Assembly (NCBI GenBank): GCA_013398015.1
Contig: VZRR01012715.1
Span: 62,001-126,000, forward strand
Direction of reading: 5' to 3'
Origin: Oreocharis arfaki
Lineage: Eukaryota; Chordata; Aves; Passeriformes; Paramythiidae
DNA: 64,000 nucleotides
Part shown: piece by piece, positions 26,071-39,210 of the stretch
How positions within the stretch are numbered: the first letter of the stretch is position 1
Layout of the letters: each line of letters opens with the position of its first letter
The notes under the pieces: generated by a model
What the model was told of the DNA's origin: nothing
The model's input: only the letters and a program-made list of their open reading frames with translations
Databases searched by the model: none
Position numbers and translations under genes: made by a program

Positions 26071-29000
26071 GGTCACAAAGCATGTGTGCAAAAATTACTT
26101 GTAAATAGGACTCCCCCTGAGAGCAAGCAATCTGCACAGCCTCCTTGCTCTGCTGGTTTGAAATAGAAGGCGGCGCTTGCAAGCAAAGTCAGGCACCATT
26201 CCTTGGCTCCTAGGGAAGCACTTCTGCATTAAGAATACCAAGAAAATGGCACGTCTTTGAATGAAAATGCAAGGACAGATGCACTGGATCAAACCAAACC
26301 TTCACCTGAATCAGCATCCATCTGTGTCCAAAAATGGAGATGAAGGAAGACTGACACATGCAGCACTCAAAAATTGTTTGATTATTGCCCTGAAAAACTT
26401 GATCTGACTCTGAAGCTGACCTTGCTGTGAGAAGCTGGCAGAAATAACCTCCAGAAGACTCTTTAAACCTAAAATATTCCATTACTCCAATCAATGGAGC
26501 CTTTTCTACCACTAAACTGACCACAGCCTCTAACAATTTACAACTCCTGCTATAGCTTTGGGAAGTTCCGCCTTCTGTACTTCACTGGAAGAATAAATCC
26601 CCATTCTATTACACACTATGATACAGTTCTGTACTACAGTTTATTTCAGTTTTCTGTACCAAACACTAAAACTTTATTAGTTAAAGCTAAATATCACATT
26701 CTGCACCATTACAAGGGTGATGTTGCATAGAAGAAAAATGACGCTTATATGAGGTCTTCCTTTAAACAGTTAAATAGCTTTGTTAGATTTTTTTTTCAAT
26801 CACACTGCTACAAAGAAAGGACAATAAGGCACAAGACAAAAAAATCGTCTTTTACTGCTCATTCTGTAATATAAAATTCTGAATTCGATCTGTGTGAATC
26901 AAATCTCGGTTCTTGACAGCTTTGCCACATCTGCCTTTTTTTGCCTGGGTTTGGCACAGTTGAGTGGCACGAAGCTCAAAAGTAAAAGGTCTTAAAGCTT
27001 CTCAAATACATATTTACTATCTTTGTAATAGACATATGGAATCACCAACAACTGGTGACTGAAATACATAATTTGAAAAGTCACTGTTGCATTTTCAATT
27101 CCGAAGTCATCTTTTGCTGTATCTTGAAATTAGTACAGTGAGTGTCTCCAACTAAATTTCTTGTTTCCTGAAATGATGAGAGAATGATAAAATGGTGCTG
27201 TTTCTGGAAGCTTTTTTTCAGGCAAAAGAGCCTGATAAAAACCTGATGATGGAATGGTGGCATCTGGAACCACTGGGAATCAGAACTCACTCTGCAAGAG
27301 TGAGGCTTTGGTCAGGTGTACTAGTGGCTTTGCAGAAAGAGCTCCTCGAAGGTACACAGCATTTAAACAGCTGAACATGCTGTGCTTGTTAAAAGGAGAG
27401 AGAAAAAACGTGCAAGAGTGTTGAAGGCCAGAACTAACGAGTTTGTTGTCCACAGTGTACAGTGTTTCAACTGGTTGTGCAGAGAAAGTGTCCCACTACC
27501 TTTTCTTTCCCACTCAGGATCAGTGCTGCTACTCCCATTAACCCTGCCAGGGAGCTATCCATAGCCTTAATGTTTCCATAAAATTGGAAATATCACTTGA
27601 AGAGCCAGTGGGAAAAAATGCAGCAAATATCCTCTTCTTCCACTGCAGAAGATGCTGTAATTGGAAGATTAAAATCAGCTCTCCTTCAAGACTTTCACCT
27701 CTCTCTGTGAACAGAAGTGACTCATAAATAAATATTCTTATCTGCTTTGAATTGCTTAGTCAAGGTTCATCCTTTGAACTTCTTACTCAAATTCAGGTAA
27801 ATTAACTCACAAGGCAAATCAAACTGAACATGTTGTAGACCACATAAAATTGTGTGAAAAACACTTCAGCAGAGAAAACAAAATATATGCAGGCTGTGAG
27901 GGGAAGGAGGAGTGAAAGGATCTTGACCCACATGAATATTGATTATTATTTGTTTGTCTGGCTGAAATAAAGACTAAAAAATTAATCATGGTCATGTTTT
28001 GAAGATATGTTTCTTAACCTGAAGAAGATCTTGCAATAACAGCTGCTTTTAAGCAATTAAAGGGAGTCATATTCTGCAAATATTCTGAATCATATTCTGT
28101 GAAGACTGTGAATTAAAAGAGGGTATGGGTTTGGGGGTTTTTTTGTTTGTTTCTAGTTTGGTTGGGTTTTTTTTAAATACATTTAATATATAACTCTGTG
28201 TTCTGTTCCCAGTTGCCTATCCTGGGAAAGGAGTTGTGAATTTTTTTGTTGGAAGATTTGAGGAGGATCATCACGTATTCAATACAAATATCATTTTAAC
28301 ATGGTCTTCCTTTAAATTCCCCAGGTGCAATAAGAGTTTATTGTCTTTCAGTAATTTACTTACCATTTCATGAAGCATTTAAAAGAGAAGAAAAGGACCA
28401 TGTTTGCATGGTTAAGAATGCCAAGGTAACAGGCTTGAAGTCATATTCCCCTCTTGATATGTGAATATAACCCAAGGTCCTTCCGTCTTTCATCAAGAGT
28501 CCCTCTATCACTTGTTCACCAATCAGGTTTACTAGTATTGCTTAGGTTTTCTATTTTAATACTTCCCCTTTATCAGGAAAACACTGAATTTGTAAGTATT
28601 TGGGATTATCTAAGCACATTTTATAATAAATTAATTGTCAAAACTATTTTGCCTGGCCATAGGTAGTAGTAACCCAACTTGATCAATTTTTTGTCCCTAA
28701 AAGGTGTATTTGAACCAATCATAAGCTACAGGCAGAATTTGACTGTGAACTTTTACTCTATTTTGTCTTGTAAAAATTGAATGCTGAAATACTAATGACT
28801 TCTGGGAAACCTTTGTGCAGCAACTGGCAGTGCTAAAGAGAGAAAAAGCATGCAACAAATTTTGACCTCAGGACTGTCTTTTGAATTGTGTTTTCATTAA
28901 CTTTAGATACCAGGAGATTCTGGCACTGCTGGGAGAAAGAGCCCTGTGTTACCATTGCATCAAATTGTGGTCAAAAAACTGTACAAAAGCATATGGTCTT

Positions 29001-30096
29001 TTCTTTCTCTTGTTCACTTCTGTCTTTGTGAGCATTTTACTTTTACTCCTTGTTTTTCCCCTTGAGGCTAGAAGACAGCTCTTCTATTCTTTTGGTAAAA
29101 TAAGGTTTGGGAGCTGCTCTTTCATCTAAAATATCATTATTTGTGACATTTCAGCAACAAGTAGAATGTTTGTGACTATTTGTAAATACAGAATCAAGAA
29201 CTTAGGCATGAAATTTTTGCTCCAAATTGTGACTCAGTCATTTATTATTCACAACATTGTGCTTCAAATGTATGTGTCCCCCAGCTGGGATATCATGCTC
29301 TTGTGCCATCATTAGGTGACTTGGCAAATTCCGTGTCTTGTTCAAAGCCCAGAAAAATAAATGAGGAAACTTTCTGTTTATTTCCAACCCATAAAGTGTG
29401 GAGAGAAAGCCAAAGCTTCGCTGAAGAGGTGAAACCCTCCCACTCTTAAAATCAGTGGCAAAACTCTCTCGAACTCCTGTGGATCCAGGATTTCCTTCAG
29501 ACCTTAAACACCTGCTTTGAGATGGTTGAATTTCATCACCTATATCTTGTGATTGTACCCAAGTGCCAAATTACTCACCTTTGCATTATCAGGATACCAG
29601 TATTTTTGCGTCAGAAAATGCAGCTTCATCAAAACCAAAATGTGTTAAACACTTGGATTTTTTTTCCCTGAAAAGAGTTCTCAAGTTTTGAGAATGCTTC
29701 AGCTATCTTGATTTCAGATGACAAAAATGTTGTGGTTTTGAATTTAAGACTCAATTTAATCTTTTCATAATTAAGTTTACCATGTTAGTTGTACTATTTA
29801 ATCTTAATTTCCATTTTTAATCTTATTTTAAATATCATCTATAGGACAATGCCTTAGTGTTGTCAACATCAAGCACACTTGTGCTTTCAAATAATTTATT
29901 TCATTTACTGTCCCTGGAAATATTAAGGTGTTGCTAACATCAGTGTGGTTGGACAGAAGTCCCATTTTCAGGCCAGTTTGTTTGTGCAAACAAGTTTTCA
30001 GCGAGATCCAAAGAGAAGATTCAAATGTCGCAGGACAGGAGAGAAAGCAAGACTGCACTGACTACATTTGCATGTTTTGAGCAGCTGCTTATGTAA

Positions 30097-30456
30097 CACC
30101 TCAGTATAATGTGGTGAGCGTGTGATAAAAGTGCCAGTGCCCTGAGACCACCAACAGACCACCACCACAGCCGCTCCCCACCCTGCCCCTGGCCCACTAC
30201 CCCTTCTCCCAGGCCCCCAGTGATCAGCCCATGTCCCAGTGATATCACAGCAGGGCAGCGTCCAGTCCCCACAGCCCTGCCTTGCCCAGCCCCAGGACCC
30301 AGCGCCGCTGCAGCCCCCACAGCGCTGACATAAAACACAAAGCAGGCAAGCAGAGAGAAACTTAACAAGAGAGGGAATGAAAACAAATATCTGACTCCCT
30401 TTTGAAGGAGAGGAGGGAGCAAGAGAGAAATCATGAAGACTGCAGTAGCAGCCACG
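30097..30456. other. GC-rich, C/A-skewed block beside a minus-strand LTR
   Basis: From about 30130 to 30330 the plus strand is strongly C-rich and G-poor, with CCACCAACAGACCACCACC followed by many CCCC runs. It then becomes purine-rich (30390-30430, GGAGAGGAGGGAGCAAGAGA). It lies immediately downstream of the LTR when read on the minus strand. I recognise no primer-binding site or retroviral coding motif. The two overlapping minus-strand frames of about 172 codons reflect few stops in GC-rich DNA. It may be a further decayed repeat, the start of an internal region, or unique DNA. Confidence 0.35.
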
Positions 30457-30519
30457 TGTCGCAGTTGAGGCGGACGCGCGACACACACTGAGTCCAGTGT
30501 AAAGTGCAGGCAAAAAGCA

Positions 30520-30525
30520 TTTATT
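30520..30525 (-). terminator. AATAAA polyadenylation signal of the minus-strand LTR
   Basis: AATAAA on the minus strand in the context TAGAATAAATGC, directly after the TATA box, as in short retroviral R regions. Confidence 0.6.
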
Positions 30526-30541
30526 CTAAAAGCTAGTGTCA

Positions 30542-30547
30542 TATATA
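30542..30547 (-). promoter_or_regulatory. TATA box of the minus-strand LTR
   Basis: TATATA on the minus strand, 36-40 nt downstream of the nearer CCAAT box and just upstream of the polyadenylation signal. This is the expected position of the LTR core promoter. Activity is inferred only. Confidence 0.55.
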
Positions 30548-30760
30548 CACTTTTGTATGTTTATCATTTGTGCTCATTGTCTATTGGTTACTTAACTACT
30601 ACAACAGGTTCATTGGCTATTTTAACTACACTATACTATTATTAGTTATCTACAATACAGACATCTCAAGAATCCAAACAGAAGCCAGCTGCAGCTGCGT
30701 TTACTATCTACTCTCTTTATTGTTTTGAATTTCTTGCTTCTCTTGATTAAGTTTCTCACA

Positions 30761-33700
30761 AATAGACATAGATTGTGTTGAGATCAATGTCAGACTCAGA
30801 CTCAGACAGGCTTTCTGATCTGCTGTCAATCTCCACAGCCACCCAGCCTTCTGAGAGAAAAATAAGTAAGGACACTAGGACACTGCTGAATTCGTGCTTC
30901 CAACATCACTCAGTCTATATAATTATGGCTTTGATAAGTAAATAATCAATACTGTAACATAGATGTTTATGGACCATAATGTCCAAAGACATATCACCCA
31001 TTAACAGCACTGCCAGCAAAGTATGATTTCCAGGCACGTCTTATTAGATTTCCAGCAATTTTAATTTAAAAAAAAAAAACCAAACCAAAAAAACCCCCAG
31101 AAAACTAGTTGATTTTAATCTTCTTGTAGAACTTGAATACCCAACTATTGGGAATGATTACTGCCCATTTTATTTTAAAGTGATTCCAAAGTCATACCTT
31201 CTTCCCATGCATTTTAAATACAATTTATGGCCCAATTTGTCATGTGAAACATGGAGGGAATAATTGCCTAAAGAGAAAAATATGGTTATACTGTTTTTTA
31301 ATTGGTTGGGAGAGGGTGTAAGATTTGCCTCATGATGGTTAAAAGATTTGCCTCGTGATGGTTAATAAATAACATGGCAGAAATGGCATGAATTAAGGAC
31401 ATTACGCATGAAGCTGAGAGAACACACCAATTCAGAAATTATGGAACATATTCCAGGCTTTGTTTTCCAATAAGGACAAAAAATTATGTTTGATTTAAGA
31501 TGCTTATCATTTCTAGCATGATTATATGAAGCTCAGAGTTCATTTGTTCACCAAGTCAGAATCAAAATGTGACACAACAGAGAACAATGCCTCTAAAACT
31601 TTGGCAGAAGAGACTTTAGTTCACTCTAAAGCCTAACTCATGTCTCACTGTTATTTGCTGCAAAATGTCAAAGAATCACCACACAGAAAAACATGACATC
31701 AAACACCAGAGAGCAAAGTTTTCACATTGTCTCAGCAAGATGCACAGGCAAGAGAATCTGAAATATAAAATGCATATGTCTGAATTACCGTAAAACTTTG
31801 ATAGATTGTATTGTATACGAAATATTTGAAAGTAATGAACGTATTTTAAACAGCTATACCTAAAATTACCTGCATCTTCCCACTTTAAACTTCCCAAAAC
31901 TTTCAAGCTGTCAAGCTGAAGGTCCGTTTGTCCAAAGAGGAAAAAGGAAGTTACCATGCACAGATAAATGTTCTAACACGTTGATTTTTAAGACAACGCT
32001 TGGGGGAAAATCTATTCCCCCCATTCATTTTGAAAAGCAAACAAATAGACAAAATCAAGGAAACACTGACCCAATTTGTGCACATCCTTAGCAAACTGCA
32101 GTAAAAAGTTAAGATTTGGCAGGAAGATAGAATTTAGGAAATGAGAGATGCTTTATAGATTCCTAAGGAAAATTAGTTTCAGTTTAGCAGAGTGATGAGC
32201 ATTTTAAAAGTGGAGTTTACTAAAAATTTTTATGACCACATTTTTGCAACAGTCCAAGGATGTAAATAGAGTATCTTGCAATGCGCAAAGAAATTGAGCC
32301 TAGAGTTTTGATTCAAGTTACAGCCTAATAGATGTCACTTTTTATGTAATGCAGGCTTTTAGGACAGAGGTTTTTAATTGCATTATTTCATGTTCTTGTG
32401 ATTTTACCAGATACTACAGTACTATAAAGCAATTTAACTTCATTGATTGTACTTTTTGATACAGTTCAAATTTATAGTAAATATCATTGTGCAATGCAGA
32501 GAACAATTACACATGACACTTAGAATCTGGATTTGGAAAAGTAGTGTAAACTCTTTCTACTGACTTGCCTGTCAATGGGGTATTGTTCCCTAGCAAATAT
32601 TTGTAAGTGTTTTCTTCAGTTTTTTCCTTTTTTTATATCATTTATGAAGTATTTTTAAAAACCTGACCTCATTTCTAGCCCCTGAATTATTTGTCTGAAA
32701 GTCTCCCCAGTCTGATTCACCACTTTTGAAGGTGGTTTGCCTGGTCCATGAGACAGCAGTCATAGTTAAACCAAAATCACAGTTCTCAGTTTTGGAAGAA
32801 ACACTATCCAGCACGTTTGTATCCTTGGTGTGAGGTTTCAGCTTTAATGAGTTAAATTAAAAAGCACCCACTGGTTTGGAGGGAATATGGGATTCACCTC
32901 TTGTGCAACTATCAGCTGAGTTAAGGAAATGGTGACTGAACTTCTTTATACAATGTGTACCTCTCTGCCTTCAGTTCACCCAGAAAAAGGGCACAGACCA
33001 AAGTAGTTTTACCACTGCAATACTCACATCATTACAGCTCCTCTTGTATTTTTTACAAGACAACAATTATTTCAAGAGATTAATTTTTAAAACAAAGACT
33101 ACACAGTAAGGAGGGTTTTATTATAAACTCGCTTATGTATTGATAATTGTTTTCTTCATTTTGGTCCTGGCATTTGGCCACTCTGATTCCCCTGCCACAA
33201 GTTATTGTCTCTGTCTATTTTCTGATCACAGGCATACCTGGGCCCCAGGATTGCAAATGTTGATGAAGAAATTAGTTCCCGTGATTTTAGTGGAACTTCT
33301 TGCATTGTGCAAGCACTCATATGTATATATTTTTCCGGAGAACTGAGGTTTTTATCTCTGAAGTTTTCAAGATAAACTTAGATAATTAAACTTATTCACT
33401 TCTTGGTCTTTAAAAGTTAATACTCAAATCTTACTGCAATAATCTCCATCAACCTCTGTAATTTTGGGGGATATTTTATTGCCTGAAAATTATTTTATTC
33501 AGGTTGTTTAGGTTCACTTATTTTTTTTAAAAACTACCAAAATATGGGGAAGGTCATGTCATAAGTGACCAATATGTTTGTGAATGAACTGCATGTCACA
33601 TGGAGGCAAGGCATGAGAAGGGCAAAGTAATAGTGAAGTCAAGAAATCCCACAAGGAGAGGCAGAAAGAAAGTGATTTATACAAGCTGTTGCTTCTTGAA

Positions 33701-36700
33701 TTCTGAAATGGTCCATCTGTGTAGCCCGAAGCATTGGAATGAGGTAAAGGGATATTTGGAAAGTTCACGTAACTTATTTAAAACTAAAAATAGCAGGTAA
33801 TGGTAGGAATTAACCATTTCTTTGCACAGACACATCTAGCAACTGACTTCTTTATGGGAATACATGTGCAGCTTTGAAGGGAAAAGAAGAAATTGATGCT
33901 AATCTCCAATTCAGTAATGTCAGAGTTCAGATATGCGTAGAGTTACCAACCAACTGATTTTCTGAAATGAAGCAGTGGATGAATTTCAGAGGTATTTATT
34001 TTCAAATTGAGTTGTCAGTTCACTGCCAATTCATAACACCAACTCTGCTGTGATATCAACTCATCACAAAACAAGCTGACAGACTGTACCATATTTTTAT
34101 AGTTAATCATTTAAACCATGAATCATTCATAGCTTTGCACAGGTGCTGAAAATAGTGAAAACATGCTGTCATGCTAGACAAGCCTGGTACATGCTTTCCA
34201 CAAGTGATGGGTTCTTCTTTGCAGAACAGATCAGTTTTTAATCCTATTAGGAAGAAAGAAAGATCAAGGAAGGAAAACAAAACTAAAAAAATAGCTCTGT
34301 TCTTCATCCCTTCATTTTCCCCTTTTCTCCCTTCCATTTTCAATGATATTATCCTGCCCTTTCAAAATAGAAAATGGAGGAAAAAATATTTTGTTTCTAT
34401 GATGTATTTGTTCCCGCTTTTGTACCATTGACAGACAGATATAATCCATGTTGTTCCAAATGGAGCAAGTCTTGATTCAATGAATATGTTACAGTTCTCA
34501 TTCTGAATCACCCTCAGAATGTCGTTCTGTTGACGTTATGTATTTGTAGATGATTTGTTGTATCCACCAACATAATCCAAGGGATCTGGGCATTAGTACA
34601 AAATGCAGCAGCAAATTATAGGCTAGCCTTGTAACTTCAGCAAAACATGTAGCAAGCTTGTCATGGGGCAGTCTGCAAATTGCTTTATTCCCTGCCCTAA
34701 ATAAGAGTAGAGAAACGGATTGCAAGTGAAAATTAAAATACCCACCTGGACTGATCTGAAAAAGTTGAGGGATGAGCCTGGTTAGCATGCACTGCATTAG
34801 GTGGCTGGTGATGTTCTGGGAATCACTGATTCCATGTCAACATGTCTGTAAAATGAGTTAATGAGCCGAGGGACAGGATGTAGCCGTTTCACACATGATT
34901 AGGCAGGCTCTCCTTGTAAAGGAGTGCTCAGCCCATCCCTGGGGATGTGTTCTGCCTGCCAGTTGCCCTGCCAATCTGTGACTGGCTCAGGCAGACATGT
35001 AGGTCAAAAGAGGAAATGCTTTAGGCTGCTCTTACACCATGGAGGAGTAAGACTTTGTGATAAGACTGGCAGCCTTCACCCTTAGGCACTTAGCTCTCAA
35101 GTGCTTTGGCATCTGGCAAAATACTCCTCCAGTACCTGTGCGTGGCAGAGGGGTTATTTGCTACATCAGCTCCCTCAGTAAAGCTGTGACAGAGAGGGAC
35201 AGTAGCAAAGGTGAAGAATCAGACCACTCCTCTCAGGAATGACTCAGCTTGGGATTCACAGCCCCAAATCTCTGTTGGAGCCAGGTGCCTATGCCAAGAC
35301 ACTAGAGTGAGCTGTGGGATTCCCCTCTCTCCTTCTGTCCAGCTTTTCAGAGCACTCACTCATGGAGCTCTTGCAGGACACACAGGTTCATTTCCAGCTG
35401 TCTCATCACAGTGTGTGAGGAGCCTTAAGAGTGTTTCAATGTACAAGGAGTAAGTCGGGCATGCTTCCAGCCCCTCATGTTAAAGTTGTTCCAGTTTACT
35501 TGATATAGTTAATTATTCATTCGGACAGCAGAAAGGAAGTGAAAAGAAAGAGAGAGAGGGACAGCCTTTTTTTGCATGGAAGCTGAGTAATACTGACCAA
35601 TTTTAGCAATATTGACCATAATGGAGACCTGAGGCTTGGACACTGTTAACTGTTATTTTTCATCTCAAATGAATATGAGATGAACTGAACCTTTAATGTT
35701 TGAGAGAATGATGTTCTGTGACTGGTAGTGATAGGGAAACTGTAATTCACCACCAACTATTTTGTGTTGACTCTCTCCATAAGATATCTTCCAAGAATGT
35801 GTCCTGCCTTGGACTTTAACAGACAAAGGCAGGTAAATAAACTGCTAAACTGATGATCCAAACAAAGTAGTCATATAGAGGAGCTATGGAGCCACTCTGT
35901 ACTAGAAATGATAAGAAGCTTCCAAGAATTCCCAGAACTAGCTGAACTTTGTGGAAAAAAAAGCCCACGAGGTGCCTGAGGTGTTTTGAAGTTAGACAGC
36001 AGCTGAGTTTCTGAGGCCTGAATATTGGACTTGAAAGCCTAAAGGCTTTAATGATCTAAAATGTTAATTGGCACATCTGTGTATCTGAATGGAAATGGCC
36101 TCTTTATTCCCTAGGCTCTTTCCAGATCTAACTCAGAATAATCATGGACTTGGAAAAGTGGCCTTTTTTCCTACTGGAAGTAATATGTCCACTCTGCTAA
36201 AATCCAGTTTCTCCAAATGGAAAGTGTGCATCAAGGACTCTCCTCTGATACAGAGTCTGTTTTGAACTGCCAACATACCATACTGATTGTTTATATGCTG
36301 GAGACTGGTTTGGTCTTTGGCTCTACTGTTGTATGTTCAGATTGTCCATTTAGAAGTAGCCTATTGGAATTTGGTAGAGTAATTTAGCTAAGGTATTTTA
36401 CACATAGATTGACTTCATATCTTCAGTTAATGTGGATCATTTTCTTTGAATTTAAAGCAAATTTAAGTTAAAACTGTTTAAAGCTCTGAGCAGACACACT
36501 TTAATTTAAAATACGTATTACTGAATTCAGATTAACTTTCCCTTAGAGTTCTGATGTACAAAATCATAGGAAAACTTTATTATTGGGGGGTAACTGGGTC
36601 CATCTCTCTTTATACTGGTTGGAGAAGGAAGAGATCAGAAGTGGACCATTATTTCAAAAGGGAAATGTTTTACTTTTTCACAGGTAATTTTCTCCCTTTT

Positions 36701-37924
36701 TACTTAGTGCTAGAGGGCATCCTGCAAAGGTAATTCTTGTCTAGTTCTAATAATAAATGGGTGCATAAATTGTAGAATATGATTTTGTATGAACCTAGGG
36801 TTCCTCATACATTAGATAACTGATAGACATATGTTATTCAGTTTGCAGAGAGGAGCACTTCACTGAAATGAGAAGCATGAACAAAACCTGCTATAGTCTG
36901 ATATCTCCAAATGATTTAAATAATAGATAGAACTTATATATAATATATATAATGACTCATAAAGATGTTGTGTCAGATTGTTTATAGGAATACTAACTAT
37001 TTTTCCAAATCCCCATTTTATCACAAATTTTTTATATTAGCCAGTTTGGGAAAAGAATGTTTCAATGGGCCCATAGAGTTTCACTATTTTGATGGACAAT
37101 CAGAATTTCAGATGCATTACTGCAGACTGAAAGTCCTCTGATCTGACTGCACTGATCTGCACAGAGTTTTTTCACCTGATAAGACGTTGTCCCTACTGTC
37201 AATAGCCTTTTACCAAAGCAGAGGAAGAATGAGGACTTTTCATTACAGCAGAAGAGAAATTAGGTGATTTACTCAATGTCACAAACACAGCAAATGGCAG
37301 GGAAAAGAACTAAATCCGAAGCTAAATCTCCCAAGCCAATGGCAGGGATCATGGCCAACAACTTGATTTTGGAAATGATTTGTATTTGAAAATGGTTTAT
37401 AAACTAATCATTATCATTGTAAAGAACAGTTAAACAGGTTTCTGTGTATAATTAGTGTTACACTTGCCAAGAACATCTTCTATTATCACTGATAACATTT
37501 TGAAGGTCCTCATTTAAATTCCAGCCATTTGTTTTAACTTGGTAATGGATTCCACAGTGAAGAAATATTGATTTGGGATTGTTTTAATTTGCATTGTTGC
37601 CCTCTTTAACTTGTGTAATATGAACTCTCTCATTCAGATATGTTTAGATATTTGCTTGGCTTTTTAATGCCTCCTTATGCTACATAATCTGAGTCCTGAT
37701 ATAGTACTAAACATCATTCTTGAAAGTCTCTGGAATTGTTCCCTAGTAGCAATTTGAAGATTTCTTCAGCAGTAAAAAGTGAGCGATTTTCCCCAAAGAT
37801 AAGCACGTCTGTGTTAAAACCATGTATTTTTATATTATACCTGGACTTCTCCTAGCAGTGTAAGCAGCCTAAGTGATTTCATTATCTAGCAGATTTGACC
37901 TGATGTCAGTGTGAACTGATCAAA
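30761..37924. other. Long AT-rich unique stretch, no gene seen
   Basis: About 7.2 kb without a supported gene. An A-run followed by CCAAACCAAAAAAACCCCC lies at 31068-31100, and an AT-rich TATATAATATATATAA tract lies at about 36935-36953. Open frames are all under 100 codons and show no domain. Confidence 0.6.
31321..31365. repeat. Two-copy tandem duplication (23-bp period)
   Basis: The unit beginning AGATTTGCCTCATGATGGTT occurs at 31321 and again at 31344 with a single A-to-G change at the CAT/CGT position. It is a small, fairly recent local duplication. Confidence 0.9.
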
Positions 37925-39210
37925 GAGAATTAGGAAGGGCAGAACGGGAAGGCAGGAGGGAGATTTGCCCTTTGCGGGAAAGAGCTGCAGAACTGCCTGG
38001 AGCTCTTCTTAAGAATGGACAGTGAGGCTGGTGATAGATGGTGGGTTGGAATTAGAAGACAACATGAGTGACATTGCTGTGGATTTTTCCTAAAGACACC
38101 CTGATCAGGAAGAAGTAGATGAAGCCTTTTATAGACAACTGAAAGCTTCATGTTCTCGGGCCTTCATCTGCATGGGGGACTGTAGCCACCTTATTAACTG
38201 CTGCCAGGCTTCTGAGTGCGTCGCTAACAGCATCTTAACAGGGGCGATCAAGAGGTCAGTGAGGGGAGGGGCTCTGCTGGACCCAATGCCTATAAACAAG
38301 GAAAAATCATTTGCTGATATGAAGGCTTGGGGGCCACTGTGGCTGACCATGTGATGGTGGAAATCAGGATCCTGAGGGAGGGGTACAAGGCACATAGCAA
38401 ACCAACACTGGCATAATAAGCAGACATAGTCAATTCAGGGACAAGTCTTCTGCTTGGAAGACTCCCAACAGGGACAGTCCTGGAAGAGAAGGTGAGATGA
38501 TTGTTTATCAAGGATCACCACCTTTAAGCTCAAGGATGGTCCATCCTTATGAGCAAAAATCAAAGGCCTGAATGAATGATGAAGGAGCTCCTGGATAAAA
38601 TGACACACAAAAGATGTTCTGCAGGATCAGGTCATTTAATAGGAATATTTGGACACTGTCTGAGTGTGCAGGAATGGGTTTTGGAAAGCTTTAGTATGTA
38701 CTAGTAAGATTTGCCATCAGGAATTCCAGGTCTCTGAAACCAGGGGAAAAGTTTGGAGCAAGGAAGACTTACCTTTGGTGGAGAAGGATCAAATTAGAGA
38801 GCACTTAAACAAATTGGGCAGACCATGGAACTTGGGGTGATACACACAGAGGTGGTGGATGTCAAGGCAAGGCCACTCATGAGTGTCTTTGAAAGGTCCT
38901 AGCAGTCAGAAGATGTTTCCTAGGAACTGAAAGAAAGCAAATATCACTACTGTCTTCAAAAAGAGAAAGAAGGAGGAACTGGGGAACTGCAGGCCAGCCA
39001 GCCTTGCCCGGGTCTATAGAAGGTGAAAGAAAAAGAGATTTAGACAAACATCTCCACACGTATTAAGGAGAAGAGTGGTTGGGAGTGACTAAAATTGATT
39101 TACAACAGTTAAATCATACTTGACCAACCTGACACTGTGCTATGACGAGATGATTGAGGAAGAGGGGATGGATGAGTCTAATAGCAGTCACCTTTACATC
39201 TTCACCTGTA
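37925..39210 (+). mobile_element. CR1 LINE ORF2 fragment (endonuclease to early RT), both ends missing
   Basis: Landmarks in consensus order identify CR1 ORF2. They are: ATGAAGCCTTTTATAGACA (38118-38136); ATGGGGGACT (38172, the endonuclease GDFN block, here reading GDCSHL); GCTCTGCTGGACC followed by AACAAGGA (RGGALLDPMPINKE, about 38265-38310); GACCATGTGATGGTGGAAATC (about 38346-38365); AAGGATCACCACC (38510-38522); GATGAAGGAGCTCCTGG (38578-38594); AAGGAAGACTTACC (38760-38773); and CAGGCCAGCCAGCCTTGCC (the NYRPVSLTS block). The last is TTGACCAACCTG (KSYLTNL, about 39111-39131). CR1 ORF2 encodes an endonuclease plus reverse transcriptase used in non-LTR retrotransposition. This copy is dead, with stops and frameshifts, for example a frame change before the TGA at 38352. 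It lacks the 5' end, most of the RT and the 3' end. Confidence 0.93.

Larger units (their letters stand above)
20516..30096. other. Long AT-rich unique stretch, no gene seen
   Basis: About 9.6 kb without a supported gene or large repeat. The longest frames (24479-24871 minus, 24809-25204 plus) have no recognisable domain and partly overlap each other. A short CpG-containing, exon-like patch at about 24340-24440 is discussed in the findings. Microsatellite and T-run features inside are listed separately. Confidence 0.55.
30457..30760 (-). mobile_element. Compact class II (ERVK-like) LTR, minus strand
   Basis: Read on the minus strand, this has a compact LTR layout: two CCAAT boxes (complement of 30612-30616 and 30583-30587), a TATATA box (30542-30547), an AATAAA signal about 17 nt further on (30520-30525), then a short CpG-containing U5 ending GCGACA at 30457. 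The very short TATA-to-AATAAA distance and the small U5 (about 65 nt) resemble alpha/beta-type (class II) avian retroviral LTRs. The 3' boundary (GCGACA) is convincing; the 5' boundary near 30760 (TGTGAG on the minus strand) is a guess. No matching target-site duplication is seen, and no clear primer-binding site follows, so it is probably a solitary LTR. Confidence 0.7.

Noticed and set aside
30021..30542. Two overlapping minus-strand frames of about 172 codons
   Set aside because: Both cover the same GC-rich, C-skewed block and part of an LTR. Two long frames in different phases of one strand point to base composition, not coding.
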